The notes under the pieces are model-generated. The model saw nothing but the letters and a program-made list of their open reading frames with translations, was not told the origin of the DNA and made no database searches. A program made the translations under genes and the position numbers. From assembly GCA_024278975.1 (NCBI GenBank), contig JAJRSD010000021.1:25116-89115 (forward strand): a stretch of 64,000 nt of DNA, written 5' to 3'. This document shows positions 35,898 through 44,664 of the stretch, piece after piece; the first letter of the stretch is position 1, and every line of letters begins with the position of its first letter. The DNA is from Bacteroidota bacterium (GTDB taxonomy: Bacteria; Bacteroidota; Bacteroidia; Bacteroidales; Prolixibacteraceae).

Positions 35898-36887
35898 ATG
35901 AGTAATTTAGGAACAACATATTTAGGATTACAACTTAAAAATCCATTAGTAGCTGCAAGCTCTGGATTAACAAGCACTGTCGATAAAATTGTGGAACTGG
36001 AAAAGGCAGGAATCGGGGCAGTAGTTTTGAAATCGGTTTTTGAGGAGCAGATAAATAACGAGGTAACCAACATGTTGGGAAAAGACCAGCACAATACGGG
36101 TTATCCCGAAGCCGAGGATTATATAAAAGGTTATTTGCGCGATAACACAATTGCGAAACATCTCGAGTTAATAGAGGAAGCAAAAAAAGCTGTGGATATC
36201 CCGATTATTGCCAGTATAAATTGCGTGACGTCTGACGAGTGGACGACAATAGCAAAAGATTTTCAGGAGGCAGGAGCCGATGCAATTGAATTGAATATTT
36301 TTTATGTGCCGACTGACCGCAACGAAAAACCGGGCGAAGTTGAGCAGTTGTATGTTAATATATTGAAAAAAGTAAAGGGTGAAATATCAATTCCGGTGTC
36401 GGTAAAATTTGGTTTGTACCATAGTAATATTGTTGGAATGGCCGATAAATTATTTGCAAACGGTGCGAGCGGAATTGTTATGTTTAACCGGTTTTACGAA
36501 CCCGATATTAATCTGGAGACACTGGAACTTACCTCTTCAGAAGTTTTTAGCTCGCCTGCCGATGTACGAAAAACACTGCGATGGGTTGGATTGGTTTCAT
36601 CAAAAATTTCGCAACTCGATATTGCTGCTTCAACCGGCATTCATGATGGGAGTGCAGCAATAAAACAGATTTTAGCAGGGGCACAAGTTGTACAACTCTG
36701 TTCAACACTTTATTTAAACGGCTCGAGTGTTGTTACTGAAATTAGTGCTGAAATTTCGGAATTTATGAAAAAATGGAATTTCAAAAAAATTGAAGATTTT
36801 AGGGGGCGACTTTCTTATAAAAATATTCCTGATCCGTTAATGTACGAACGCTCGCAGTTTATGAAATATTTTTCGAATCGAAAATAA
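35898..36887 (+). CDS. Dihydroorotate dehydrogenase-like flavoprotein
   Basis: The 329-residue TIM barrel resembles DHOD class 1/PreA proteins. Seen: LQLKNPLVAASSGLTSTVDKI at the start, VDIPIIASINC, ADAIELNIFYVPTD where true PyrD has the ELN-x-SCP segment, IPVSVKFGLYHSNI, GIVMFNRFYEPDI and the FMN-phosphate segment AGAQVVQLCSTLY. The nucleophile cysteine or serine of PyrD is not clearly in place (NIFYVP instead of NVSCPN), so dihydroorotate may not be the substrate. It is a widespread Bacteroidota paralogue usually annotated DHOD-like. It follows the YggS-like gene by 17 bases. Confidence 0.8.
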   Translation: MSNLGTTYLGLQLKNPLVAASSGLTSTVDKIVELEKAGIGAVVLKSVFEEQINNEVTNMLGKDQHNTGYPEAEDYIKGYLRDNTIAKHLELIEEAKKAVDIPIIASINCVTSDEWTTIAKDFQEAGADAIELNIFYVPTDRNEKPGEVEQLYVNILKKVKGEISIPVSVKFGLYHSNIVGMADKLFANGASGIVMFNRFYEPDINLETLELTSSEVFSSPADVRKTLRWVGLVSSKISQLDIAASTGIHDGSAAIKQILAGAQVVQLCSTLYLNGSSVVTEISAEISEFMKKWNFKKIEDFRGRLSYKNIPDPLMYERSQFMKYFSNRK

Positions 36888-36970
36888 AAGAAGAGATTAA
36901 AAATAAACTTTATCACAGATTTACTGATTAAAAATTTTAAAAAATAATCTGAGAATCTGCGGCAATTTTT

Positions 36971-37477
36971 TTAGGTTAATTTCGTCAATATTTCATTCAG
37001 AAAATACGCTTTCTGTTCGGTTGCACTTTCCATTGCACTTTCAATTTTCATTATCGCTTTATCAACTGTCTTTTGTTCGGGCAGCAATTCTAAATTGTCG
37101 ATTATGGTGAATGCTTCGAAAGCATTTTCCCAATCGTCGTTTATAATTATATCGATAAAAACCGGTAAATAGTTACTATAATTCAGTCCGTTTTGCCAGC
37201 AAGTTGTTAAAATCAATTTCCGAATCGATCTGTATTTTTCATCAGTAATTGCATCTATAAAACTCGCCGTTGTCTTCTCGTCTTTTACTGTTGCCAATAA
37301 TTTGCTTATTTTTTCGGCGATTTCCTTTTCCGGGTCTGAGTTTAATAAATCGAAAAGTATGGGAATATAGGATTTATTACCCTTTTCTTCTATTGAATTT
37401 ATTGCCGAAACAACAATTTCTGTTTTGTTTGAGAATAAATTTTCTCTTATTTTTGGGTCTGTTTTTTCCGTATTCAT
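36971..37477 (-). CDS. HEAT-repeat protein
   Basis: The 168-residue, acidic, all-helical protein has HEAT-like pairs (NKSYIPILFDLLNSDPEKEIAEKISKLL, then KTTASFIDAITDEKYRSIRKLIL, and SNYLPVFIDIIINDDWENAFEAF). Such scaffolds bind other proteins. No enzyme motif or signal peptide is present, so it is cytoplasmic. It is 59 bases downstream of murB's stop on the same strand and may be co-transcribed. Function unknown. Confidence 0.65.
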   Translation of the reverse strand: MNTEKTDPKIRENLFSNKTEIVVSAINSIEEKGNKSYIPILFDLLNSDPEKEIAEKISKLLATVKDEKTTASFIDAITDEKYRSIRKLILTTCWQNGLNYSNYLPVFIDIIINDDWENAFEAFTIIDNLELLPEQKTVDKAIMKIESAMESATEQKAYFLNEILTKLT

Positions 37478-37536
37478 TATTAATATTGTTATTCCAATTT
37501 GTGAAAAATACTATAATTATGAGGAAGATAATTTCT

Positions 37537-38553
37537 TCAAATACAATTAACTTCGCGCTCCAATTCAACGCCAAACTTTTCGAAAACCGACTGTCTTATT
37601 CTTTCTGAAAGATTATAAATATCCATTCCCGTTGCATTTCCATAATTAACAATTACCAGTGCCTGTTGTTTGTGAACTCCCAAATCTCCTTCGCGGAATC
37701 CTTTCCACCCCGCTTTGTCGATTAACCAACCTGCCGCAAGTTTTACCTTACCGTTGTCTGCCTCAAAAATAGGTATCTCTTTAAATTTAGTTTCAATTTT
37801 TCTGGCAACATCTGAATCTACTACCGGATTTTTAAAGAAACTGCCTGCACTACCAATCTCATTTACATCGGGTAGTTTTGCGGAACGAATATCAGTTACA
37901 GCTTTTTTAATATTTTGAAGGTTAATCTCTCCCAGTTCCAGCACCTTTTGTTCCAGTTTTTTATATTCGAGATTAAACTCAGCAAATTTATCTAACTTAA
38001 ATATCACAGACAAAATGATAAAACGATTTTTAAGTTTACTTTTAAAAATACTGTTTCGGTACGAAAACTGGCACTCTTTTTTTGAATACTCCATAAACTG
38101 CTGTTTGTCTAAATCGTATCCTTTAACTTTTTCAATCACACTGCCTGCTTCTTGTCCGTATGCACCAATATTCTGAACGGGTGCAGCACCAACAGTTCCC
38201 GGAATAAATGCAAGATTTTCAACTCCCCCAAACTGAAAATCGACACAATAAGTTACAAGCTCATCCCAGTTTTCGCCGGCTCCGGCTTCAACCCAAATAT
38301 TTTGCCGGTCTTCGTGGACAATCTCAATTCCGGGTATATTTGCATGAATAACAAGACCATCAAAATTGGTTAAAAATAAGATATTGCTCCCTTCGCCAAT
38401 CATTAGAATTTTCTCGTCCTGCACGGTTTTATTCGACTTTAGAAAAATATCCAGTTCTTCCAACTCGGTAAATTCAAAAAAGTATTTTGTATTCACATTA
38501 ATTCCAAAAGAGTTATGCGATTGAAGCGAATAATTTTCGAGGAAACGAATCAT
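37537..38553 (-). CDS. murB: UDP-N-acetylenolpyruvoylglucosamine reductase
   Basis: Reduces UDP-GlcNAc-enolpyruvate to UDP-MurNAc in peptidoglycan synthesis, using FAD and NADPH. The 338-residue type I MurB shows NSFGINV, the FAD element MIGEGSNILF, WDELVTYCVDFQFGGVENLAFIPGTVGAAPVQNIGAYG in the FAD domain (key part ENLAFIPGTVG), CQFSYRNSIFKS with the catalytic-domain Tyr/Arg, and GSAGSFFKNP with the proton-donor serine. The final Glu lies in the C-terminal EREVN segment. No genes of the mur/dcw cluster are adjacent. Confidence 0.93.
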   Translation of the reverse strand: MIRFLENYSLQSHNSFGINVNTKYFFEFTELEELDIFLKSNKTVQDEKILMIGEGSNILFLTNFDGLVIHANIPGIEIVHEDRQNIWVEAGAGENWDELVTYCVDFQFGGVENLAFIPGTVGAAPVQNIGAYGQEAGSVIEKVKGYDLDKQQFMEYSKKECQFSYRNSIFKSKLKNRFIILSVIFKLDKFAEFNLEYKKLEQKVLELGEINLQNIKKAVTDIRSAKLPDVNEIGSAGSFFKNPVVDSDVARKIETKFKEIPIFEADNGKVKLAAGWLIDKAGWKGFREGDLGVHKQQALVIVNYGNATGMDIYNLSERIRQSVFEKFGVELEREVNCI

Positions 38554-38612
38554 AAATAATATTTAATAAAATAATATAAAAAATTGAGTTAGTGATTTTG
38601 GGATAACTATTT

Positions 38613-39002
38613 TTAGTCTTTGAGCAACTCTTTTATTCCGTTAATAAATACTATTGTTTTAGGGAACAAAGGTTTTATGTCATTCTTTGAAAATTCAAGA
38701 AAATCATCGTAATCACTTTCCTGTCTTTTCCCCATTATGTTAGAATAGAAATTGCTAAAGTCTCTACTTAGAATTTCTGTTTTTACATATCGCTTAAAGA
38801 ATTCAACTCTCACTCCATTATGAGTTAACGCATTAACATTATCTTTCGCAAGCAATGCAATTACCTCATAAAAACAACTGTAGTAGAGTCTATTTGCAGC
38901 TCCATTCCAGAATCCACTGTCACTCAACGATTTTGCTTCTTGAAATGTTCTTTCAGATTTTTCAAGACGATATCTAATCAAATCGGTTTTGTCATAACTC
39001 AT
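38613..39002 (-). CDS. HEPN-domain protein (toxin-like half of a HEPN/MNT pair)
   Basis: The 129-residue helical protein matches HEPN features: GFWNGAANRLYYSCFYEVIALLAK (core YYS-x-F segment at about 40-45), LTHNGVRVEFFKRYVK, and RQESDYDDF. In RNase-type HEPN toxins the active site is R-x4-6-H. Here Arg93 is followed by Tyr98 (R-QESD-Y) with no histidine, so nuclease activity is doubtful, or the tyrosine may be the target of nucleotidyl modification. Its start overlaps the MNT gene stop by four bases (ATGA), giving translational coupling. Confidence 0.8.
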   Translation of the reverse strand: MSYDKTDLIRYRLEKSERTFQEAKSLSDSGFWNGAANRLYYSCFYEVIALLAKDNVNALTHNGVRVEFFKRYVKTEILSRDFSNFYSNIMGKRQESDYDDFLEFSKNDIKPLFPKTIVFINGIKELLKD

Positions 39003-39307
39003 AATTCAATTCCATCTTTTGAGATATTTCTGTAAAGCGGTGTTATTTTATAATCATCCCATTTTTCATGAGAATAAATCAATGCACTTATAACCTCCTC
39101 TGCTTCCAGTTCAGTGTCTATTAATCTGTTGCGGATTTTAGTCTTAAACTTGGCATCTGTTTTAAGCGAGGTTAAAATAAGGAAATCCCAGTCGGAATGT
39201 TTTTTAAAGTCTCCTCTGGCTTTCGATCCAAATAAAATAATGCGGGCTTCTGGATCGATAGATTTGATGGATAGTTTTACCCTATCTTTTAACTCATTTG
39301 CAGTCAT
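38999..39307 (-). CDS. MNT-type minimal nucleotidyltransferase
   Basis: The 102-residue protein has the Pol-beta nucleotidyltransferase signature: Gly27-Ser28 in LFGSKARGD and the metal aspartates Asp39 and Asp41 in SDWDFLIL. A third carboxylate may be Glu71 or Asp68. MNT partners of HEPN toxins transfer AMP to the toxin and so neutralise it. It is first in a two-gene unit with the HEPN gene, four-base overlap. A housekeeping alternative (substrate nucleotidylation) cannot be excluded because the HEPN partner lacks the RNase histidine. Confidence 0.85.
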   Translation of the reverse strand: MTANELKDRVKLSIKSIDPEARIILFGSKARGDFKKHSDWDFLILTSLKTDAKFKTKIRNRLIDTELEAEEVISALIYSHEKWDDYKITPLYRNISKDGIEL

Positions 39308-39413
39308 AAATGCAAATTTAGCAATCTAATCTGAATTAGTTTTAATACTTTAAAGAAAAGCAGTTAATCGAACAGCAATTTTCAATTTTACTTTAATCAA
39401 CTTCTATATCTGA

Positions 39414-39448
39414 TTTGCAATATTTAAGTTTTATAAAAGTTATATTTA
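39414..39448 (+). promoter_or_regulatory. Candidate promoter for the glycosyltransferase
   Basis: TTTG (39414-39417) and TATATTTA (39441-39448) are spaced 23 bases, slightly long. The predicted start near 39455 leaves about 15 bases before the TTG start codon at 39470. Confidence 0.4.
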
Positions 39449-39469
39449 CCGGAGTTTAATTCTGAATTA

Positions 39470-40584
39470 TTGAAAACAAGCAGAAAAAATAGAATCATTG
39501 TCTCGGTTACAAACGATTTGGTTTCCGATAATCGTGTACATAAAGTTTGTACGTCGTTGGTAAATATGGGATTTGATATTTTGTTGATTGGCAGAAAATT
39601 ACCGGCAAGTCTGGAAATTGAAAAGCGTAATTATCAAACTAAACGATTTAATTTACTTTTTAAAACAGGTGCACTTTTTTATACTGAATATAATATCAGG
39701 TTATCAATGTTTCTGCTTTTTTCGAAATTCGATGTTTTGCTTGCCAACGACCTCGATTCGTTAGCGGCAAACTTTATTATTTCAAAAATTAAAAACAGAC
39801 CGCTTGTTTACGACAGTCACGAATATTTTACCGAAGTACCAGAGTTAATTAACCGACCAAAAGTGCAACGTTTTTGGGAGTGGCTCGAACGTAAAATGGT
39901 ACCGAAAATCAGACATGCTTACACAGTTTGTAATTCTATTGCCAATATTTACAATCAGAAATATGGAACAGATTTTAAGGTTGTTCGCAACATTCCGGTT
40001 GCAAAAACTACCCTCGCCGAAAAGCTGGAAACATCAGAAAAAGTGGTGCTTTATCAGGGAGCAGTTAATATAGGCAGAGGTTTGGAGCAAGCAATTTTGG
40101 CGATGAAATTTATCGACAACGCCAAATTATTAATTGCCGGCGATGGAGATATAAAACAGCAATTAGAAGAGTTAGTAAAAAAAGAGAATCTCCAAAACAG
40201 AGTTGAATTTGCCGGGCGTTTATCGATTGATAAACTTGCAGAACTAACGCCTCAAGCCGACCTCGGACTTTCGATAGAAGAAGATTTGGGATTGAATTAC
40301 CGATTTGTACTGCCAAATAAATTGTTCGATTATATTCGGTCGCACGTTCCGGTGCTGGTTACCAATTTACCCGAAATAGAAGCTGTGGTAAAAAAATATA
40401 GAGTGGGCGAAATAACAGACTCGTTACAACCTGAAATTCTTGCAAAAAAATGGAGAGTTCTCTTTTCAACTTAGAAAAAAGAGCTGAGTGGAAAAGTAAT
40501 TTAAGAGTTGCTGCAAAAGAATTAACATGGGAAAATGAGGAGCAAGTTTTGGTGAAGATTTTTGAGAGATTTCTTTCGAGGTAA
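39470..40584 (+). pseudogene. GT4-family glycosyltransferase with a frameshift near the C-terminus
   Basis: Reads from TTG 39470; no ATG is available nearby. The N-terminal Rossmann half shows RIIVSVTNDLVSDNRVHKVC, ANDLDSLAANFI and YDSHEYFTEVPE, and the C-terminal half shows YQGAVNIGRGLEQ, LLIAGDGDIKQQL and LPNKLFDYIRSHVPVLV. The frame stops at 40474. At A7 (40444-40450) one extra A would restore MESSLFNLEKRAEW, then NLRVAAKELTWENEEQVL, the normal family tail, to the stop at 40584. So the last about 45 residues are out of frame. The truncated product keeps both nucleotide-binding lobes and might remain active. Acceptor unknown. Confidence 0.75.
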
Positions 40585-40638
40585 TTTTCTGTAATAAATT
40601 GAATTTGAGTTTAAAATGAATTATTAAAAATTGCCGGT

Positions 40639-41361
40639 TTATAAATTCAACTCCAACAATCCTTCAAAATCAATCATCGAATTATTTATTGCTGAATCTT
40701 CTATTTTACCATCGCTGCAAACTAGCGTGCGGGCAGGCTTTTTTGCAATTGATGCGTAGTCGTGAGTAACCATAATTACAGTTTTGCCTTCGTTGTTTAA
40801 ACGGATAAATAAATCCAAAATTTCTGTAGAAGTTTCAGGATCGAGATTTCCGGTGGATTCGTCGGCAAGAATAATATCAGGATTATTTAAAATTGCGCGG
40901 GCAATTACAATACGCTGTTGCTCGCCACCACTTAACTCGTGCGGCATTTTTCTCAATTTATCAGAAGCACCAACACTTTTCATGACTTCAACAATCCGGT
41001 TATCAATATCATTTTTATCTCTCCAACCGGTGGCTTTTAAAACAAATGCAAGATTATCGTAAACATCCCGGTCGGTTAGCAACCTGAAATCCTGAAAAAC
41101 AACTCCCAGTTTTTTACGTAACTCAGCAACTTCTTTGTGTCTCAATTCAAATAGCTGAAACCCCAAAATATTACCACTACCCGAAACCAACGGAATTTCG
41201 GCATTTAAAGTTTTAATCAAGCTCGTTTTGCCGGTGCCTACTTTCCCTATTACGTAAACAAATTCGCCCGCTTCAATCTGTAAATTCACCTGTGTCAGTA
41301 TACAGTTTTCGCGCTGAAAAATATCTGCATCAATTAATTCAATAACCCTCTTCTTTGTCAT
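40639..41361 (-). CDS. ftsE: Cell-division ABC ATPase FtsE
   Basis: FtsE with FtsX activates peptidoglycan hydrolases at the septum. From ATG 41361 the protein has 240 residues; a TTG at 41382 would add seven residues without benefit. Walker A is GKVGTGKTS (39-47), the Q-loop VVFQDFRLL, signature LSGGEQQRI (about 142-150), Walker B IILADEST, and the switch histidine VMVTHD-like IMVTHDYA. The FtsE-type hallmark is the ELRKKLGVVFQDFRLLTDRDVYDN segment. No ftsX is next to it, which is usual in Bacteroidota. Confidence in FtsE over other ABC ATPases comes from this segment and length. Confidence 0.85.
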   Translation of the reverse strand: MTKKRVIELIDADIFQRENCILTQVNLQIEAGEFVYVIGKVGTGKTSLIKTLNAEIPLVSGSGNILGFQLFELRHKEVAELRKKLGVVFQDFRLLTDRDVYDNLAFVLKATGWRDKNDIDNRIVEVMKSVGASDKLRKMPHELSGGEQQRIVIARAILNNPDIILADESTGNLDPETSTEILDLFIRLNNEGKTVIMVTHDYASIAKKPARTLVCSDGKIEDSAINNSMIDFEGLLELNL

Positions 41362-41581
41362 AATAAATGAATTATTTCCCAAAATAAACTTAAAATATTT
41401 AACTCTCGATATAATAAACTAAAGAAATAAACAGTTTCATGTTAAGAAATTAAAACAGTTTTAAAGCGTTCAATAAACAGATTAACCTATTTTGTAAGAT
41501 TTAATATAGGTTAGATAAACAAATGGGGTACTAAAATTTATATTTTTTGTACAATTCGCTAAAACTGAAATAATTAGAAGC

Positions 41582-44500
41582 ATGAAAACAGTTCGTTCAA
41601 TATATTTATTACTAATACTTTTTGGAATACACTTTCAGATAAAAGCCCAGCAAACGGCTTATTACGAAAATGTCCAGAAAGATATTGAAGTTGCAAAACA
41701 ACTTTACGACAACGGGAAATACGTTGCCGCTTTTAGAGAATTTGAAAAAATTCAGAAAAATGTTGAGGATAAATCAGAGCTTTATTCCGAAGCGGAATTC
41801 TATAAATCGGTTTCGGCACTCAATGCAGGATATGACTCGGGCAGCAAACTCATAAAAAACTTTGTAAAGAAATATACCGAAAGCCCGTATATAAATCGGG
41901 CACAGTTTAATTATGGAACTTATCAGTTCGAGAAGAGACAATATATGCCGGCACTCCGTACTTTTGCCACGGTTGACAGAAATGATTTGTTGGAAAAAGA
42001 GAAAGTTAAGCTGCAATATCAGACCGGATATTCGTATTTAATGACCGATGAAATTGAAAAAGCGAGCAAAGAATTCTACGAAATAAAAGATGCCAATAAT
42101 ATTTACAGCAAGCCGGCAACATATTACTGGGCGCACATTATGTATCTGCAAGACAATTACGATGCGGCACTTGAAGGTTTTACAAAATTAAATAACGACC
42201 CCGAGTATTCGAAAGTAATTCCGCTTTATGTGAGCCATATTTATTACAAACAGGAAAAATACAGCGAAGTGGTAAAATACACCACACCAATAATTGATGA
42301 AGTAGAAGAGGAACATAAAAATGAGCTTTCGAAAATTGTTGGCGACTCCTATTTTCATTTGGGCGAATACGAAAAAGCAATCCCATATTTAGAAACTTTT
42401 TTTGATGCGAAAGGGTTAAAAACCCGTAAAGAAAATTACATTCTCGGATACTGCTATTACATCACAAAAAGTTTTGAAAAAGCTGCGCCGTTACTCGAAA
42501 ATGCCACAAAAGGAAAAGATGAAATGGCGCAAAATGCATATTATCATCTGGCAGATTGTTATATTAAAACCGATGAAAAAGAGAAGGCAAAACTTGCTTA
42601 CAATGCTGCTGCCGATTTCGATTTCAACGAAAAAATAAAAGAAGATGCACTGTTTAATTACGCAAAACTTACATACGAACTCTCTTACTCTCCTTTTAAC
42701 GAAACCATAAAAGCATTTGATAATTACATTTCGCTCTACCCAAGTTCTGAACGAAATGCTGAGGCGTACAGAATTTTGACTGAGGTTTATATGGTTACAA
42801 AAAATTATAAAGATGCTATTAATTCAATCGAAAAAATAAAGGTAAAAACCCCCGCAATTTTAAAGGCGTATCAACGTGTTACATTTTTCAGGGGGCTCGA
42901 ATTATTTAACAATCTGGCATATAATCAGGCCATCGATTTTTTCGATACCTCGCTGGAAAGTGGTGGGGAAAACAGTGGATTAAAAGCCCGCACACTTTTC
43001 TGGAAAGCAGAAGCACTCTATTTGGTGGGTGATTATAATAATGCGATTTCGACCTACAAAAAGTTTAACAGTACACCGGGAGCAAACTCGTTGGATGAAT
43101 ACAAAAATGCAGAATATAATCTGGCATATTCGTATTTCAAAATTGAAGATTACGAATCGGCAGTTTTGCATTTTAAAAATTATATAAACGGGGCAAAAAA
43201 CGAGCGCACCAATAAAGTGGCAGATGCACTCAACCGAACTGGCGACTACTATTTTTTAAATACCAACTATATAAAAGCTATCGAAAACTACGAGCAGTCG
43301 TGGGGAATGAAAACTTACGAAGCAGATTATGCATTGTTCCAAATTGCTTTCTGCAACGGGCTGCAACGTAATCAGCAGGAAAAAATATCGAATCTTAAAA
43401 AGTTACTCGCCGGTTTTCCCGATTCCGAATATCAGGACGATGCACTCTACGAACTAGGGCGTGCTTACGAAAGAACAGGCAAGGGTTTTGAAGGAGCGGC
43501 ACAATATGATAAACTCATAAAAAACTATCCGCAAAGTAATTTCTACAGAAAGGCGTTGCTGCAACTTGGTTTAATAAATTTCAATAAAGGCGATTTTACA
43601 AAAGCCTTGTCGCAATATAAACAAGTTGCCGAAAATTATGCAGGCACACCGGAAGCGCGCGCAGCAATGTCGGGTATAAAAAATTGTTATGTCGAAACAA
43701 ATAATATTGATGCATATTTTGCTTACACGCGAAAATTGGGAACTGGTGTAAATGTTACCGTTTCGGAAAAAGACTCGTTGACTTATATGGCTGCCGAAAG
43801 AATATATATGTCGGGTGGCAAGAGTGCAACCTTGCAACTGCAAAAATATTTACAAGATTACCCAAACGGCAGTTTTATTGTAAATGCCAACTTTTATCTT
43901 GCCGAACTACTTTACAAAGAGGGTAAATATTCGGCAGCAAACCAGCACTACACTTTTGTTACTCAACAACCCGATAATATTTTTAGCGAACCGGCTTTAT
44001 CGCGTGCATCTGAATTAACTTTTAACGCCGAAAATTATGCCGAATCGTTGACGATGTTTAATCGCCTCGAAAAACTGGCAGGTAATAAATGGAACGTTTT
44101 AAAAGCTAACACCGGACAAATGCGATGCAATTTAATACTCGAAAAATACGAGATGGCAATTGCTGCTGCCGAAAAAATTAAAAAATCGGACATTGCAAAC
44201 GAAGCGTTAATTCGTGAGGCAAATTATACCGAAGGGAAATCGTATTACGAATTAAATAAACCCGAAAAAGCATTGCCGGGATTAATGGCAGTTTCGGCCG
44301 ATACCAAGTTTGAGCAGGGAGCCGAAGCAAAATTTTTAGTTGCTGCAATCTATTATCAGCAAAATAAAAAGCAAAAAGCCAAAGAGGAAATAATGGATTT
44401 TGTGGATAAAAATTCACCCTATCAGTTTTGGCTGGGTAACGCATTTTTATTGCTTACCGATATTTATATTGATAACGGAGATGAATTTACAGCAAAACAT

Positions 44501-44653
44501 ACATTAAAAAGTTTAATCGAGAATTACGGAAACGACACCGATGGAATAAAAACAGAGGCGACAAAAAAGCTGAATGCGATAGAAGAAAAAGAGGTGCAGG
44601 ACGAGAAAAATGCCATCGATAGTTCGTTTCAAATGGAGATTAAACAAAACTAA
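41582..44653 (+). CDS. Large secreted TPR protein
   Basis: The signal peptide ends near IKAQ (residue 22). The rest of the 1023 residues is a superhelix of many TPR/Sel1-like pairs, e.g. ANQLYDNGKYVAAFREFEKI-like first repeat, DYNNAISTYKKFNSTPG, QDDALYELGRAYERTGKGFEGAAQYDKLIKNYPQS, GDFTKALSQYKQVAENYAGTPEA. It is expected in the periplasm. A barrel gene follows after only 11 bases, and the pairing of these two families is a recurring arrangement in Bacteroidota, so they probably form a complex at the outer membrane. A role in envelope assembly or cell division is only suggested by the neighbouring ftsE. Confidence 0.75.
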   Translation: MKTVRSIYLLLILFGIHFQIKAQQTAYYENVQKDIEVAKQLYDNGKYVAAFREFEKIQKNVEDKSELYSEAEFYKSVSALNAGYDSGSKLIKNFVKKYTESPYINRAQFNYGTYQFEKRQYMPALRTFATVDRNDLLEKEKVKLQYQTGYSYLMTDEIEKASKEFYEIKDANNIYSKPATYYWAHIMYLQDNYDAALEGFTKLNNDPEYSKVIPLYVSHIYYKQEKYSEVVKYTTPIIDEVEEEHKNELSKIVGDSYFHLGEYEKAIPYLETFFDAKGLKTRKENYILGYCYYITKSFEKAAPLLENATKGKDEMAQNAYYHLADCYIKTDEKEKAKLAYNAAADFDFNEKIKEDALFNYAKLTYELSYSPFNETIKAFDNYISLYPSSERNAEAYRILTEVYMVTKNYKDAINSIEKIKVKTPAILKAYQRVTFFRGLELFNNLAYNQAIDFFDTSLESGGENSGLKARTLFWKAEALYLVGDYNNAISTYKKFNSTPGANSLDEYKNAEYNLAYSYFKIEDYESAVLHFKNYINGAKNERTNKVADALNRTGDYYFLNTNYIKAIENYEQSWGMKTYEADYALFQIAFCNGLQRNQQEKISNLKKLLAGFPDSEYQDDALYELGRAYERTGKGFEGAAQYDKLIKNYPQSNFYRKALLQLGLINFNKGDFTKALSQYKQVAENYAGTPEARAAMSGIKNCYVETNNIDAYFAYTRKLGTGVNVTVSEKDSLTYMAAERIYMSGGKSATLQLQKYLQDYPNGSFIVNANFYLAELLYKEGKYSAANQHYTFVTQQPDNIFSEPALSRASELTFNAENYAESLTMFNRLEKLAGNKWNVLKANTGQMRCNLILEKYEMAIAAAEKIKKSDIANEALIREANYTEGKSYYELNKPEKALPGLMAVSADTKFEQGAEAKFLVAAIYYQQNKKQKAKEEIMDFVDKNSPYQFWLGNAFLLLTDIYIDNGDEFTAKHTLKSLIENYGNDTDGIKTEATKKLNAIEEKEVQDEKNAIDSSFQMEIKQN

Positions 44654-44664
44654 AAACAGAAACT

